This document shows, in pieces, positions 46,126-57,060 of a stretch of DNA of 64,000 nucleotides; position 1 is the stretch's first letter, and each line of letters begins with the position of its first letter. The stretch is from assembly GCA_022829145.1 (NCBI GenBank), contig CM040763.1, positions 25,347,488 to 25,411,487 of the forward strand. Direction: 5' to 3'. A program made the position numbers and the translations under genes. Under the pieces are notes generated by a model that ran no database searches, was not told the origin of the DNA, and was given only the letters and a program-made list of their open reading frames with translations. Origin of the DNA: Albula goreensis. Taxonomy: Eukaryota > Chordata > Actinopteri > Albuliformes > Albulidae.

Positions 46126-46568
46126 CATAACAGCAATACAAAGTTAAGGCCAATTAATTCAACAGTTTCCTTGATCAGTTTCACTGATCAGGAAAATGGA
46201 GCAGAGGTTATTCACTGCTGCATCAATTACACATTCAACCACAACATCTAAAATAATGTGCCAAGACATGAACTTACTTGAACAGTTTCAAGTTCTGGAT
46301 AAAGCAAACTGGCCTAAATGAATGTTATGGTGAGACCTGCATCAAACAGCTGGCAAGATATTTTACAATGAACACATGGAGTAAATCATTTTATATAAAT
46401 TCAAGTATTGATTGTTGATGATTTCATGTGTAAAATGTACTTATAACGATGTTATCATATACATATGCCATACTTAGTGTTGCCAATATAATTAGAATAC
46501 ACAACTCTTCCTTCCCTCTGTTTTCTTTATGTAATCTATCTATTTAACTAGTGGTGCTGCTGGGTTTG
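46126..46568. other. Decayed hAT tail up to the retrovirus insertion
   Basis: AT-rich, with no protein similarity that I can see. It ends with the 5-bp target site GTTTG (46,564-46,568) of the endogenous retrovirus. Confidence 0.45.
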
Positions 46569-47128
46569 TGTAAGGAAAAATGCAATGCCTGCTTAATGTT
46601 CTTGGATGGTCACCGAATACAAACAATCAATGTAATGATCAAGGGGGGGTTAAAATCAAAGGGAGTTGATTAGCTTGCCTTTTCCTGAATGATCATCAGG
46701 TTGCCTTCCACACCACACCTTTTGTTCCTGAGACTGTGAGACACAGGGGTGTGAACCCAAGACTGGATTTGTGTGTATTTGAGTGATTGGGATACTGTAT
46801 GAGGTGTGATATCTCTGTCTTTTCCTATGCGGTAGAGGAAGGAAGAGATTCTTTGAAACCTCAACCATTGATCTACAATAATGTCATTTTGTCTCCTTGT
46901 GAACCAATCAGGAACAGGAATCTGCATTTTATGTCAGCATTTTATGTCAGGTTTGGGGTATAAAGCTTGTACCCACACCACAGCATTTTTGTAATTGATC
47001 TGCCTTTCTTTTACCCAGTATGTTTCATACTGTAAACACATAGTACTTTTTTTGCTTTGTTATTAAATTGCTTTTAACTTAAACTCTGGAATTACGAGTC
47101 TTACTTACAAGAAGGAAAAATCCCTACA
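46569..47128 (+). repeat. 5' LTR of the endogenous retrovirus
   Basis: 560 bp. GGGGTATAAAGCTTG at about 46,966 is a TATA-type promoter. TATTAAATTG near 47,060 may serve in RNA end formation. It differs from the 3' LTR by one substitution and one 1-bp indel, both near 46,857-46,862. Confidence 0.93.
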
Positions 47129-47654
47129 TAAATTGGTGAGCCAGCCAGGAGGAAAAAGGTGAACGACTGGAGAAGAATTTTTGCTGGAAGGAAAAGAAGC
47201 TTCAGCTGTACCAGGACAGGCCTTCTTTTGCAAGAAGAAAAGAAGAGACTGTGGCTCCATTCTGAAACCGCTTTCCACGAACCTGTTCAAGGGATCTTGT
47301 GAGTATAATTTGTTTTGGTATTATCTCGCTGTGGATAATAATTTGAGTTTATGGTTTAATAGCAGTTGTGATTCGTCAGCTGTGGCGAAAGTGAGCAAAA
47401 ATAGTAAAGATTAGGAGTATTCAAGACTTAGGCATGAGAATTCTCCTGTGGTTGTAGAGGCATCTTGCTGATACATAATTCTGACCTGTTTAACAGTTAA
47501 GCTAGACTTACTTGGGTTAAGCAGGAGGTGTGTTTGTAGAGGAACTGGGCTTTGGTTTTGGAAAGCACCAGCAGGGTTTCCCACATTTAATCCTGTGTCC
47601 TTAATTAAACCACCACGGTAGGTATATTGTATAGCTTTATACTCAGAACCTACA
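47129..47654 (+). other. Retroviral leader region
   Basis: Just after the LTR comes TAAATTGGTGAGCCAGCC; its TGGTGAGCC part is the candidate primer-binding site. I could not assign the tRNA. The rest is non-coding leader up to the gag start. Confidence 0.6.
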
Positions 47655-49275
47655 ATGATGGACTGGGCCATCAACTATGTTGTTAAACATAGCAGAGATA
47701 ATTTATATGGACCTCTTGAAGATAAGATAGATCCTATAAGCTGGTTAGACGAAGCATGTAAAGAGAGGAACATGGGGTGTTCCAAAAAGAAACGTAAACA
47801 AGCAAATGTTTTTCAAGCTTTTCTGGAAGGGCAGCGTGAATTGAAACGTCGGTTAGATAAAGTACAGACAGAATGTGCAGAGCACAAGAATACCATAGAG
47901 ATATTAAGAAAGACTATTGAGGATCTGGAGGGTGAGAAATCTGCTGGTCAGGCAGAACGTAAACTAGCTGCAGAAAACAGTATTGATCTGAGGCAACAAG
48001 TTGTTTTGTTGAGACAGAACCTAGATGAGTTCAAAATGAACAATGCTATGCTTAAAAAGGAGCTAGAAAAGAGCCAAAATGCATATGAGGCACTGTGGGC
48101 TAGAAGCAGCAAAAATCCTGATGTAGCTAAAAAAGACATTGCAAATGAAAATGCTTTCAGGAATAAATTAGAGAAAATTAAGTGTCACGTGGCAGCATTG
48201 GGCATAACTTTACCACAGGATTCTGATTCAGAGAGTGATAGCTCAGGTGAGTCAGTTGAAAACATGCATTCTACTGTTTTAGTAAAAGCTGCTCCATTTC
48301 GGGTTAGGGAACGAAGGACTCGTAGGAGACCAGCAGTAGCAGCTGAGGGCCAACCTGGGGCTACACAGTATGATTATGAAGAACTACATGAGCACATTCC
48401 TTTGTCTACATCAGAGTTGGGTAATCTGTGTTCCAATGTTGGGAAATGGGATGGAATTTGTGATCCACGTCCTTATCTAGCTGAATTACAGAGGCAAGCC
48501 AGAGCTAATGCCCTAGATGATCAGGACTGTTGTCAAATTATTCAGTTAACTATTCCTGCAGATTTAGTTGAGTCCTTACCAGACAACATTAAAATGCCTG
48601 TTAATGGTGCATGGGCAAATGCACAGCAGAGAGAAGCTGCATTGTTAGACATGATTGGCAATCCACAACCGAACTGGGGGGAGAATACAAGCCACTAAAC
48701 CTGAAAGAGGGGAAAACCCTGCTGCTTATCTTAACCGCTTGTTTAACTGTTACTCACAAAATTCAGGCATCCCTTATCCACAAAGAAATGATCCTGCTTT
48801 CCTAGCATTAGTCATGCAACAATACAACGCAATAGTCAATGATGCTACAAGACTAGTGTTACATCAAAAACAGAAAGGTGGTGATTTATCATTTGCAGAT
48901 GTTTGTAGCGTCCTTAGTAGCTGGTATGAGACAACACATGACACCTCATCTCCCAGGAAAAAGATTTCAGCAGTTGTTACAAATGAGGGCAGGCGTAGAC
49001 CTAACAATAGGGATGGCTGTCACAACTGTGGTAGGATGGGACACATTAAAAAGGACTGTTGGTCTAAGGGGGGAGGTGCAGCAGCTCAGAGACCGAGAGT
49101 GCATAAAGAGGAGGAATCCATGGATATGCAGGAAACACGCCCATCAGCCCCAACCATGACTTATGAGGATATGAATAACTTACTGCAAGGGATAAAGCAA
49201 TTGGTGACTCATGGCAGTCCTGCTAGCACAGAATCAGCATCGATGAGTACTTTGAACAAATATTTGAAGCCATAG
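47655..49275 (+). pseudogene. gag: ERV gag, one frame break
   Basis: From ATG 47,655 the first frame runs 347 codons to 48,698. It has a basic stretch (CSKKKRKQ) and then a long coiled coil (residues about 50-145), unusual for the common retroviral genera. After a six-G run near 48,677 the capsid continues in another frame (PERGENPAAYLNRLFNCYS, up to 49,275). It ends with a CCHC zinc knuckle, CHNCGRMGHIKKDC (49,018-49,059). The shift at a homopolymer may be a mutation or a sequence error. Confidence 0.85.
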
Positions 49276-50815
49276 GGGTGTCTGGCCTCTGTTGAAAAAG
49301 TGGGTGATTTGAAACCTGATAGGTTTGGCAGACCCAGTATTAACGTTACAGTTAGAGGCCGCTGTGACAATTGGTTAGTTGATACAGGAGCTGCAATCAC
49401 CTAACACATTTGGATTTCCCACAACTGGGAAAACTACAGAATTAATAGGAGTTGGTAGTGGAGTTATTACTGCAGCACAGTCGGTTCCCATACAGGCACA
49501 GATTGGTTGTGATCATACACTCTTAAATGTCTGGATGTCTAAGACACATGAAGACTCCATTCTTGGTGCAGATGTAATGAAAAGTAATAACTACATTGTT
49601 GATTTAGCTAATCAAGTTCTTTGGAAAGGACAAGGCGATGTGAATAATTGTGTTGTCATCCCTGATAGACATGCAGTTTCTACAGTTAAAGGGTTACTTA
49701 CATATGAGTTACCTAAGCTTTTGGGGACACAAAACCAGAAATTAGCTGAAGTGTTGCAGAAACATGAAGATGTGTGGGCTAAGCATAAACATGATTGTGG
49801 GAGGGTCCAGAACATGGAGGTACATGTACAGGGAGATGACCCCCCAGCACAGAGACAATATAGGTATCCTTGTGATGCAGAGACAGATATTGCTGTAGTA
49901 ATTGATTCATTACTTGAACAAGGTGTACTGCGTTCCTGTGTATCAACAGTTAACTCACCTGTGTGGCCCGTAAAGAAACCTGATGGTTCCTGGAGACTGA
50001 CTATTGATTACAGGCAGATTAATGCTTCAACACCTCCTGCAGCTGCAGTAGTTGCGAGAACCCCAGACATAATGGCCAGTTTACAAAGCACAGCTAAAGT
50101 GTACTCAGCACTTGATGTTTCAAATGGATTTTGGTCTATCCCAGTTCATGCTGACAGCCAGTATAAATTTGCATTTACCTTTAAGGAGAAGCAATACACA
50201 TGGGTTGTTCTACCACAGGGCTTCCATAATTCTCCAACACTTTTTCATCAATGCATGGCTGATGTGCTGAAAGGTGTCAGCAAACCACAGCAAGTAATTC
50301 AGTATGTAGATGACTTGTTGATCCAGACAGAAACTGAGCAGGAGCATATTGAACTCTTAGATGAGGTTTTGCAGCTTGTTAAGATGGCTGGGATGAAATT
50401 GAACCCAAAGAAGGCACAGTTACTTGTACCAGAAGTGAAGTTCCTTGGAGTACAGGTAACTGAGGGGGGTAGGACACCAGACCCACAGAAAGTAGAGGTT
50501 GTTCAAAAGTTGCCAAGGCCACATACAGTGACAGCACTCAGATCATTCTTAGGGATTGTTGGGTTTTGCAGAGATTTCATTGAGAGTTTTGCAGAAATTG
50601 CTCGACCACTGTATGACCATTTGAAGGGGAAACGAGGAAAGACAGAAGAACTAGACTGGACCCCAGAAGACCAGATGTCTTTTGAAAAGTTAAAGCAAGC
50701 ATTAATGACAGCACCAGCATTGAGAAATCCAGACAGGGAAAAGCCTTTTGCATTTACTCTTTGCAGCACACAACATGGGGATAACCCACAAGGGCAACAA
50801 ACAACGGTGGGATGA
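49276..50815 (+). pseudogene. pol: ERV protease and reverse transcriptase
   Basis: A protease with active-site LVDTGA (DTGA at 49,381-49,392) appears in one frame and is broken almost at once. The next frame (to 50,815) gives the protease C-terminal half and then reverse transcriptase: VWPVKKPDGSWRLTIDYRQI, YSALDVSNGFW with its catalytic Asp, VLPQGFHNSPTLFHQ and YVDD at 50,303-50,314. Connection-domain sequence follows to about 50,760. RNase H is absent. The polymerase residues look intact although the whole polyprotein is not. Confidence 0.88.
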
Positions 50816-51029
50816 TAGTGTAAGACACACCACCCACAAATTTGAAATTGGGGATCAAATATTGGTCAAAAATTTTCTCCAGAAAGGGCCTTGGGATGCA
50901 AATTGGACAGGACCACATGAAATAGTGGACACCTGTGGGGAGGGTAATCTTAAGGTTAGAGTAAAGGGGAAAAAGGAACCAATATACAAATGGTATCATG
51001 CTGACCAATGTAAATTGTATAAAAATTAA
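50785..51029 (+). pseudogene. pol: ERV integrase C-terminal fragment
   Basis: In a frame different from the reverse transcriptase: FEIGDQILVKNFLQKGPW, ANWTGPHEIVD and KWYHADQCKLYKN. This is the SH3-like C-terminal domain of a retroviral integrase. The zinc-binding and catalytic domains that should precede it are missing, so a deletion joins reverse transcriptase to this piece at about 50,760-50,790. Confidence 0.75.
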
Positions 51030-51239
51030 AGATGTTAAGCTGACATAAGAATAAATGCTGCACTTGATGTTTTTCAGATTCTTCAATGTGGACCATGGCA
51101 CAGAAGACATCGCGTCAAGGGGGGTGCTTCCTGCTTCTCCAAATGATTTTATAGCGGACACTGGCAGTGTGCAGAGGCACAAAAGACATCTGCATGACAC
51201 ACAACAATGGGACAGCATCAGGACTTAAATACCCAAATT

Positions 51240-52280
51240 ATGGATGCTTGTAAAGATGACTCCTCTGTTTTTAGGCCTTTTTGACATAATACAACGGGAA
51301 TGGGAGGAAACAGGATTTAGGGGAGAGCCGAGAAGCGACAAAATATTGTATATTTGGGGACTTAGGGGGAATATTTGGTGCAGGAAACTCCCTGTACAAC
51401 TGTCATCAAATTTATTTGCTAAACAGGTACATTACTGATGTAAAAGCAAAATTTGATGTTTTTCTTAAGGACCATATACAGCATTCCACTGAAACAGATG
51501 AAATCCTTTTTAAATATATCCAGGCAAGTTTCACTCAATGCAAATGTTATACACAGACTTTCTAAATTATCAAATAGACAATTCTGCTTAGCTGCTGCAG
51601 GACACATGCAGGCAATGGTCAGGATTTTGTCACCGATTTCATTGCAAGTCTTAAGACTTACAGGAAATAACACATATTGTATCAACACTCTTCATTCAAC
51701 TGTTACTGCAAAAGACTTGGTGTGTAAGGTACCAGAAAATGCATTCTGCATGCAGGTGACCTACCCAATGAACATTGGCAGCAGGAAACTGTATTACACT
51801 AAGACCAGAGTGGATCTCATTTCAGAGGACCCATATGCTGAGTTCCTACAACCCTTTACCTGAATTCACTGGCATTGAAAACTTGCAACAGCAAGAAAAA
51901 AGTTGAAGGTGAGGATACTCATGGTCAGTAAGCAGAAAGACGAGTTTGGAAAAAAAAAAAAAAAAAAAACAGTGGTATGTCAGTGTTGAAAGGAACGTAT
52001 AGACACATGTTGGGATGTGCTATTCAAGGCTGCTACAGATGCGTCTGCCCTAGTACTACTGGTTATGGTGATCCTGATGTGCTACCTCAGATCACTGGTA
52101 AAGCAACAAAGAAGGGATATTGGATATATGGAAATGAAAATGTCATTGACATAAAGAGGAGTGTAGATTATATGTGGAGACATGTAATCGCAGTCCAACA
52201 TTTTGTCCTGTCCTACCCTTGTATAGTTGCAACCTTCTTTCAGGGTACAAGGCACGCACATTTGAATTCACACTGACTAA
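51240..52280 (+). pseudogene. env: ERV env-like remnant
   Basis: Position and content suggest env. One frame near 51,350 has a Gly/Ala-rich hydrophobic GGIFGAGNSLYN, reminiscent of a fusion peptide. Another, near 52,040, has the single hydrophobic segment SALVLLVMVILMCYL followed by basic RSLVKQQRRD, as in a membrane anchor and tail. An 18-base A run (51,952-51,969) and several stops lie between. Sequence identity to known env proteins cannot be judged here. Confidence 0.55.
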
Positions 52281-52310
52281 ACCTTGTACAACTGCTTCTG
52301 TCTGGGTCAA

Positions 52311-52327
52311 GGTTTAAGGGGGGATTA
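52311..52327 (+). other. Candidate polypurine tract of the ERV
   Basis: AAGGTTTAAGGGGGGATTA lies directly before the 3' LTR at 52,328, where plus-strand priming is expected. Confidence 0.7.
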
Positions 52328-52888
52328 TGTAAGGAAAAATGCAATGCCTGCTTAATGTTCTTGGATGGTCACCGAATACAAACAATCAATGTAATGATCA
52401 AGGGGGGGTTAAAATCAAAGGGAGTTGATTAGCTTGCCTTTTCCTGAATGATCATCAGGTTGCCTTCCACACCACACCTTTTGTTCCTGAGACTGTGAGA
52501 CACAGGGGTGTGAACCCAAGACTGGATTTGTGTGTATTTGAGTGATTGGGATACTGTATGAGGTGTGATATCTCTGTCTTTTCCTATGCGGTAGAGGAAG
52601 GAAGAGATTCTTTGAAGCCTCCAACCATTGATCTACAATAATGTCATTTTGTCTCCTTGTGAACCAATCAGGAACAGGAATCTGCATTTTATGTCAGCAT
52701 TTTATGTCAGGTTTGGGGTATAAAGCTTGTACCCACACCACAGCATTTTTGTAATTGATCTGCCTTTCTTTTACCCAGTATGTTTCATACTGTAAACACA
52801 TAGTACTTTTTTTGCTTTGTTATTAAATTGCTTTTAACTTAAACTCTGGAATTACGAGTCTTACTTACAAGAAGGAAAAATCCCTACA
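52328..52888 (+). repeat. 3' LTR of the endogenous retrovirus
   Basis: 561 bp, TGTAAGG to CCCTACA, followed by the target copy GTTTG (52,889-52,893). Two differences from the 5' LTR were counted by eye. Confidence 0.93.
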
Positions 52889-52893
52889 GTTTG

Positions 52894-54050
52894 TGTGTTG
52901 GTAATGTTGTGGGTTGAAGCGAGGGCATCACCATAATTGACACGTGACAGAAATTTGACAGGATTGGAGCAACGCACTTCCGGGGATGAGGCGGGGAATT
53001 CAATTCAAGTTCAAGTTCTAATGGAAGAAGGGTAAATGGAGAGTGGGAAACAGCAGAACACCACAACCCGCATATACATTTTGGAGAATTCCCAGACAGA
53101 AAAGCATCCCACAGCACTTGAAGAAAACTGAAACATACAAGAAAGACAAACAGTGTGGGCTGTCAGTTTCATGGTAAAGCAGCGACCGAGCTGATCGGCG
53201 TTGAAATCAGTAAGCCCGGCCCAATTAGAAACATACAAACCCACTGCCGTTTTTGTTGTGTTGCTCCCTTTAGTATTACTAGTAAACATTATCACACGAC
53301 ACATAGAGCACGGAGGATGACTTCTTGTTGGATCACTGGCAGGTTTATTATTGAACTATCTGGTCGCTATGGTTACATAGAATGTTCCTATGCCCTAGTG
53401 GCGGTCTACCCTCTCGTGGTAATTATTGGTATGGTTCATACATAACAGTTTTAAAGTTTGGTTTTTGTTTCTGTATGTTTCATGCTATCTTAATTTGAGA
53501 AATCCCCTAGACAGAGTAGCCAATGTTATTGCTGGTTGGGTTGGGATAGCGTGTAACAATAGTATGGTATTTAATAGGTTATATGCTTTGGTTTATGCAA
53601 GTGGTGGGTTATCGCTCTTGGATACGTGACAAGGTGGCCACTGAAGTTTATAGTTTATCTGTTGCACATAGGTGTTATCTTTGTGCATTAGTGTGAATAT
53701 CTGTGTTTATGAGGTGCATTCACAGTTACTCCACTTTATCGGTTCATTATAGTTGTCTGTTGTGTCTCAGCCATCATTGTGTCTGCTTCCCATACACTCG
53801 TGTGGATTGGCGGCAGGTCGGGGAGCTCGGGCTGGGTTCTTCGGTTGGCCATTGGAAGCAAGACTGCTAAGGAGACCACTGAAATACCAGCCCAGCTCTC
53901 CAATAAATCTCTCTTTCTTATTTCAGGAATAAAATTTAATGTGCTACACAAAGGATCGGCTGCAGCGTCATTCTTAGGAGTGTAACATTTCAAGACCATC
54001 AACCCCCCTTCCTTTACCCAAGAGACGAACCTGTGTTAATCTTCAGTGGA
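52894..54050. other. Probable LTR/leader of the next retroelement
   Basis: No gene. A polyadenylation-type AATAAA (53,902) and the position just before a gag-like frame suggest LTR and leader sequence of the 54-kb element. The matching 3' LTR is not in the window, so borders cannot be set. Confidence 0.4.
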
Positions 54051-55458
54051 ATGGAGGAGGTTCAGCTTCTGCAAGACCGAGTAAGTACAGCTCTATGGCA
54101 GCCGAGGGAAGAATCTCTCATGGATGTCTGCAGGTCCCTGAAATGTGACAGCCTGGACAGTGGAGAGCCCGGCTGTGTGCCCTGGAGGCTGCTCATCAGG
54201 AAAGCAGAGGATGCACTGGATGAGATTGAGATAGATCATAGTGATGATGAAGTAAAAAAAAAAATCCTGAATAATGTCTTGATAGAAATGGAGAAACAAG
54301 ACAAAAGACATGAGACTACTCCAAAGAGAGGATTGGAGGAGAAGTCCTTTCTGCCACCTGGCCCACAGTCAACTGTAAAGGCAGGAACAGAGGTGAGGTG
54401 CTCGCCACTGCGTCACCCTCTCCTTAAGAGCCTAGAACCTCCACTCAAAAGTCCAGCATACACACTGCCCGAGGGCACACTGAGGAGAGAGTTTAAAATC
54501 TGTGGACAAATAGGAGAAAGTGGGCAGAAGGATAAGTTGTCATACCTCAGCCTTGTCAGACAGATCAAGATTGGGGCAGAAAAAGGTTACACAGAGACTG
54601 AAATAACTGAAGCAGTGATTAGGGCTGTGAGCCCAGGACTGCCGTTGGGAGAATATGTTGGAGATAAAGCGTGGGTTGACACTCTCAGCGCTTCTCACCA
54701 TCCTGAGAGGTCACTGTAAGGTTGATAGCTCCACAGACCTTTACCACCAACTCATTAGCCCATCTCAAGAACCGAAAGAAACGGCCTTGAACTTTGTGTT
54801 TCATGCTATTGAGTTAAAGGAGAAGCTATAATGGAAAACTGAGTATGAGGATGCTGAGGAACATTACAGCATAACCACCATCCAGCGTAAGTTCCACAGA
54901 TCCATCGAAACTGGATTATTGAGTGACTCTGTAAAATTTAACATCCTGCCTCACCTCAGCAATGAAAAAAATCACAGATGAAGAACTCATAAAGAAAGTA
55001 AATGAAGCTTCAAGAGTGGAAAATGAGCGACAAGAAAAGCGAAAGAGGTTCACTGTTGCTAAAGGCCCCAAGGTGCAAGAGCTCAGCTCCGAGATGCAAA
55101 CTGGTTTAGCTTCCTCTAATGACCCCTTTAAGATTAACAAGCCCAATACAACAGTGACTGTCAAAGCTGTGAAAGGTAAAAAAACAAAGCAGAGCAGACT
55201 ATGAGCACCCAACAGATGATGGAAGAGCTGCACACTGAAATGAAGCAGATGTTGCTCACGGTCATGGAGGCCAACCATCACCCCCCTGTTGCAAACCAAA
55301 GAGGGAACAGTTGTCAAAAGTGCAGAAATGAGCGAGCAGGTGAAAACTGTCCACACTGCTTCAAGTGTGGGCAAGAGGGCCACTTCTCCCGTGGATGCAG
55401 AGCACGGAGACAGTTGCCGGGAAATGAGCCAGGACTACAGGGGTGGGACCACCAGTAG
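54051..55458 (+). pseudogene. gag: Gag of truncated retroelement
   Basis: ATG 54,051 (MEEVQLLQDRVSTALW) opens a frame to 54,719 with DKLSYLSLVRQIKIGAEKGY and a capsid-like C-terminal part. The sequence continues after a frame change as DLYHQLISPSQEPKETALNF with an internal stop. Frames at 54,962 and 55,201 carry a basic, lysine-rich stretch and a CCHC knuckle, CFKCGQEGHFSRGC (55,357-55,398). Similar Gag proteins occur in many fish gypsy elements and in PNMA-like host genes. Here the disruptions argue for a relic. Confidence 0.7.
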
Positions 55459-55576
55459 TCCATGACAGAGGGTCCCAAAACCAGCACAGACCGGCCAGTT
55501 TGACATTGCCAGTGACAATGCACGAAGACACGACAGTAACAGTGAATATAGTTCAGTACCTGCTCTCCAAGCACCA

Positions 55577-56002
55577 ATGGTAGCTGGTCGGACTGGTTGG
55601 AAAAGGTGTATTGTCAGCTGTTATATGGACAGTTATCCAGTGAAAGTACTGTGGGACACAGGTGCTCAGTCCTGCATCATTAATGACCTGTGGCATCAAC
55701 AGCACTTGCCCCACACAGTTATAAGGCCCATTGCAGAGCTGTTAGGAGATGACACGCTGACAGTTCTGGCTGCTAATGACATACCAATACCCTATGTTGG
55801 CTGGATTGAAGTCAGTTTCCGGCTGGACAATGACAGAAATGAACTGCAAGTCCTGATACTAGTATCCAGCGACCCAGCAGTTGCCAGCGACCCCATAATC
55901 GGCTATAACGTCATTGAAGCTATGATAAATGGAAAAGAGACAAAGACAAAAGGAGAAAGAAAGCAGCTGGCATACAAAGTAAAGCATTCTCAATTACTGT
56001 GA
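55577..56002 (+). pseudogene. Retroelement aspartic protease
   Basis: The frame encodes VKVLWDTGAQSCIINDLW, with the catalytic DTGA at 55,655-55,666. DDTLTVLAANDIPIPYVGW and the closing IIGYNVIEAM, the usual hydrophobic-Gly motif of retropepsins, follow. About 140 codons, stop at 56,002. The active site looks intact. Confidence 0.8.
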
Positions 56003-56528
56003 AAACTGCTCAAAATGTGGTCAAGCTAATGCAAAGTGGTTCAGATCCAGACACCGGTGTGGCCCGCACTGGTGGGAAAAGAGTGCTCTTACCAGCGAAC
56101 CAAGTCTCCACCATCTACGCCAGAGCACATGCAAATGCACAAACACGAGGCCAGGACATGCTGTCCACACCAGACATGTTCAATCCCCCACCTGAAGGTG
56201 TGTCCCTCAGTGAAGTACTGGTGCATATCCCTGACGGAAAAGTTACACACATACCAGTCCCCATTACCAACACCACTGACCACACCATTTATCTGAATCA
56301 ACAAAAGTTATTGGACATTTAGAGACAGTAAAGACAGTGTATTCAGCAGGCTTTCAGCCCAATGAGAACAAACAAAAAGAGACACTGAGAAAAGCACAAC
56401 CAGAGGGCACCAGAACTGAGAGGCCAAAGTTATGGGACCCACCAGTTGACCTCAGTCATCTTTCTGAGGCCTAACAGGAGGTGGCTAAGACAATGTTGAG
56501 AGAGGAATGTGAAGCCGTTGCATACAAT
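55999..56528 (+). pseudogene. Pol linker of truncated retroelement
   Basis: A frame overlapping the protease stop encodes LLPANQVSTIYARAHAN and EVLVHIPDGKVTHIPVPITN, the segment that normally leads to reverse transcriptase. It then degrades after 56,322 and is cut at 56,528 by the gypsy LTR. Confidence 0.6.
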
Positions 56529-57039
56529 TGTCAGGGCGCAGTATGAACTCAAGAGCAGACAGGGATGAGATTAACCAGAGTTTATTAAAAAGGGCAAATC
56601 CAAAAACAGAGTCAAAAACAGGCACAGGGTCAAACCAGAAGAGCACGGTGTCAGGGCAGAAACAGAATCCAAAGAGGAGGTAAAAAACAGGCAAAGTCCA
56701 GCCAGGTAAACACAGCAATCAGGCAGAGACACAATCCGAAAATCAGAAATCGGGTAAACAGGCAGGAATCAAAAACAGGCAGGTCAGAACAAGGAAAGGC
56801 TCGTAGCGAAACTGATCACAGGGAATACAGAGACAAACTCGCACAGAACAAACACAAGACAGGGTTTAAATGCACAGACTAACGAGCCAACGAGACACAG
56901 GTGCACAATAGGGCAGGTGAAACAAATGGGTAATCAACTGGGAAGGTAACAAGGAGGGCGGGGCAGACACAAGGGGAATGAAAACAAAAGCACATGGACA
57001 GGGAAAACAAAAACACAGCATCAGACAGTATTACTGACA
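56529..57039 (-). repeat. 3' LTR of gypsy copy A
   Basis: 511 bp, TGTCAG to CTGACA, which is inverted-repeat-ended and so reads the same way on either strand. It interrupts the truncated retroelement at 56,528. Confidence 0.9.
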
Positions 57040-57060
57040 GTACCCCCATGACCGCCTCTT
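57040..57060 (-). other. Polypurine tract of gypsy copy A
   Basis: On the minus strand AAGAGGCGGTCATGGGGGTA lies directly before the 3' LTR. The same sequence follows the LTR at 61,837 for copy B. Confidence 0.6.

Larger units (their letters stand above)
46569..52888 (+). mobile_element. Endogenous retrovirus, near-identical LTRs, internally deleted
   Basis: A 6.3-kb provirus. LTRs are 46,569-47,128 and 52,328-52,888. Both open TGTAAGG and close CCCTACA, and both are flanked by GTTTG, a 5-bp target duplication. Order inside: gag with coiled coil, zinc knuckle, protease, reverse transcriptase, a deletion, an integrase C-terminal piece and an env-like part. Several frameshifts are present, and RNase H and the integrase catalytic core are missing. 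The retrovirus-type YVDD and env remnant argue for an ERV rather than a Ty3 element. It sits 5.7 kb downstream of chs1, in the same orientation. Confidence 0.92.
54051..56528 (+). mobile_element. Older gag-protease retroelement, truncated
   Basis: A plus-strand retroelement with Gag-like protein, zinc knuckle and aspartic protease. It loses similarity before reverse transcriptase and stops at 56,528, where the LTR of a minus-strand gypsy element begins. At least three frame breaks are visible. It most resembles Ty3/gypsy-type Gag-Pol, but without reverse transcriptase the class is uncertain. Confidence 0.75.

Noticed and set aside
55577-56002. Domesticated aspartic protease gene
   Set aside because: It has an intact active site, but it lies between frame-broken gag and a degraded pol linker, with no own promoter or conserved start.
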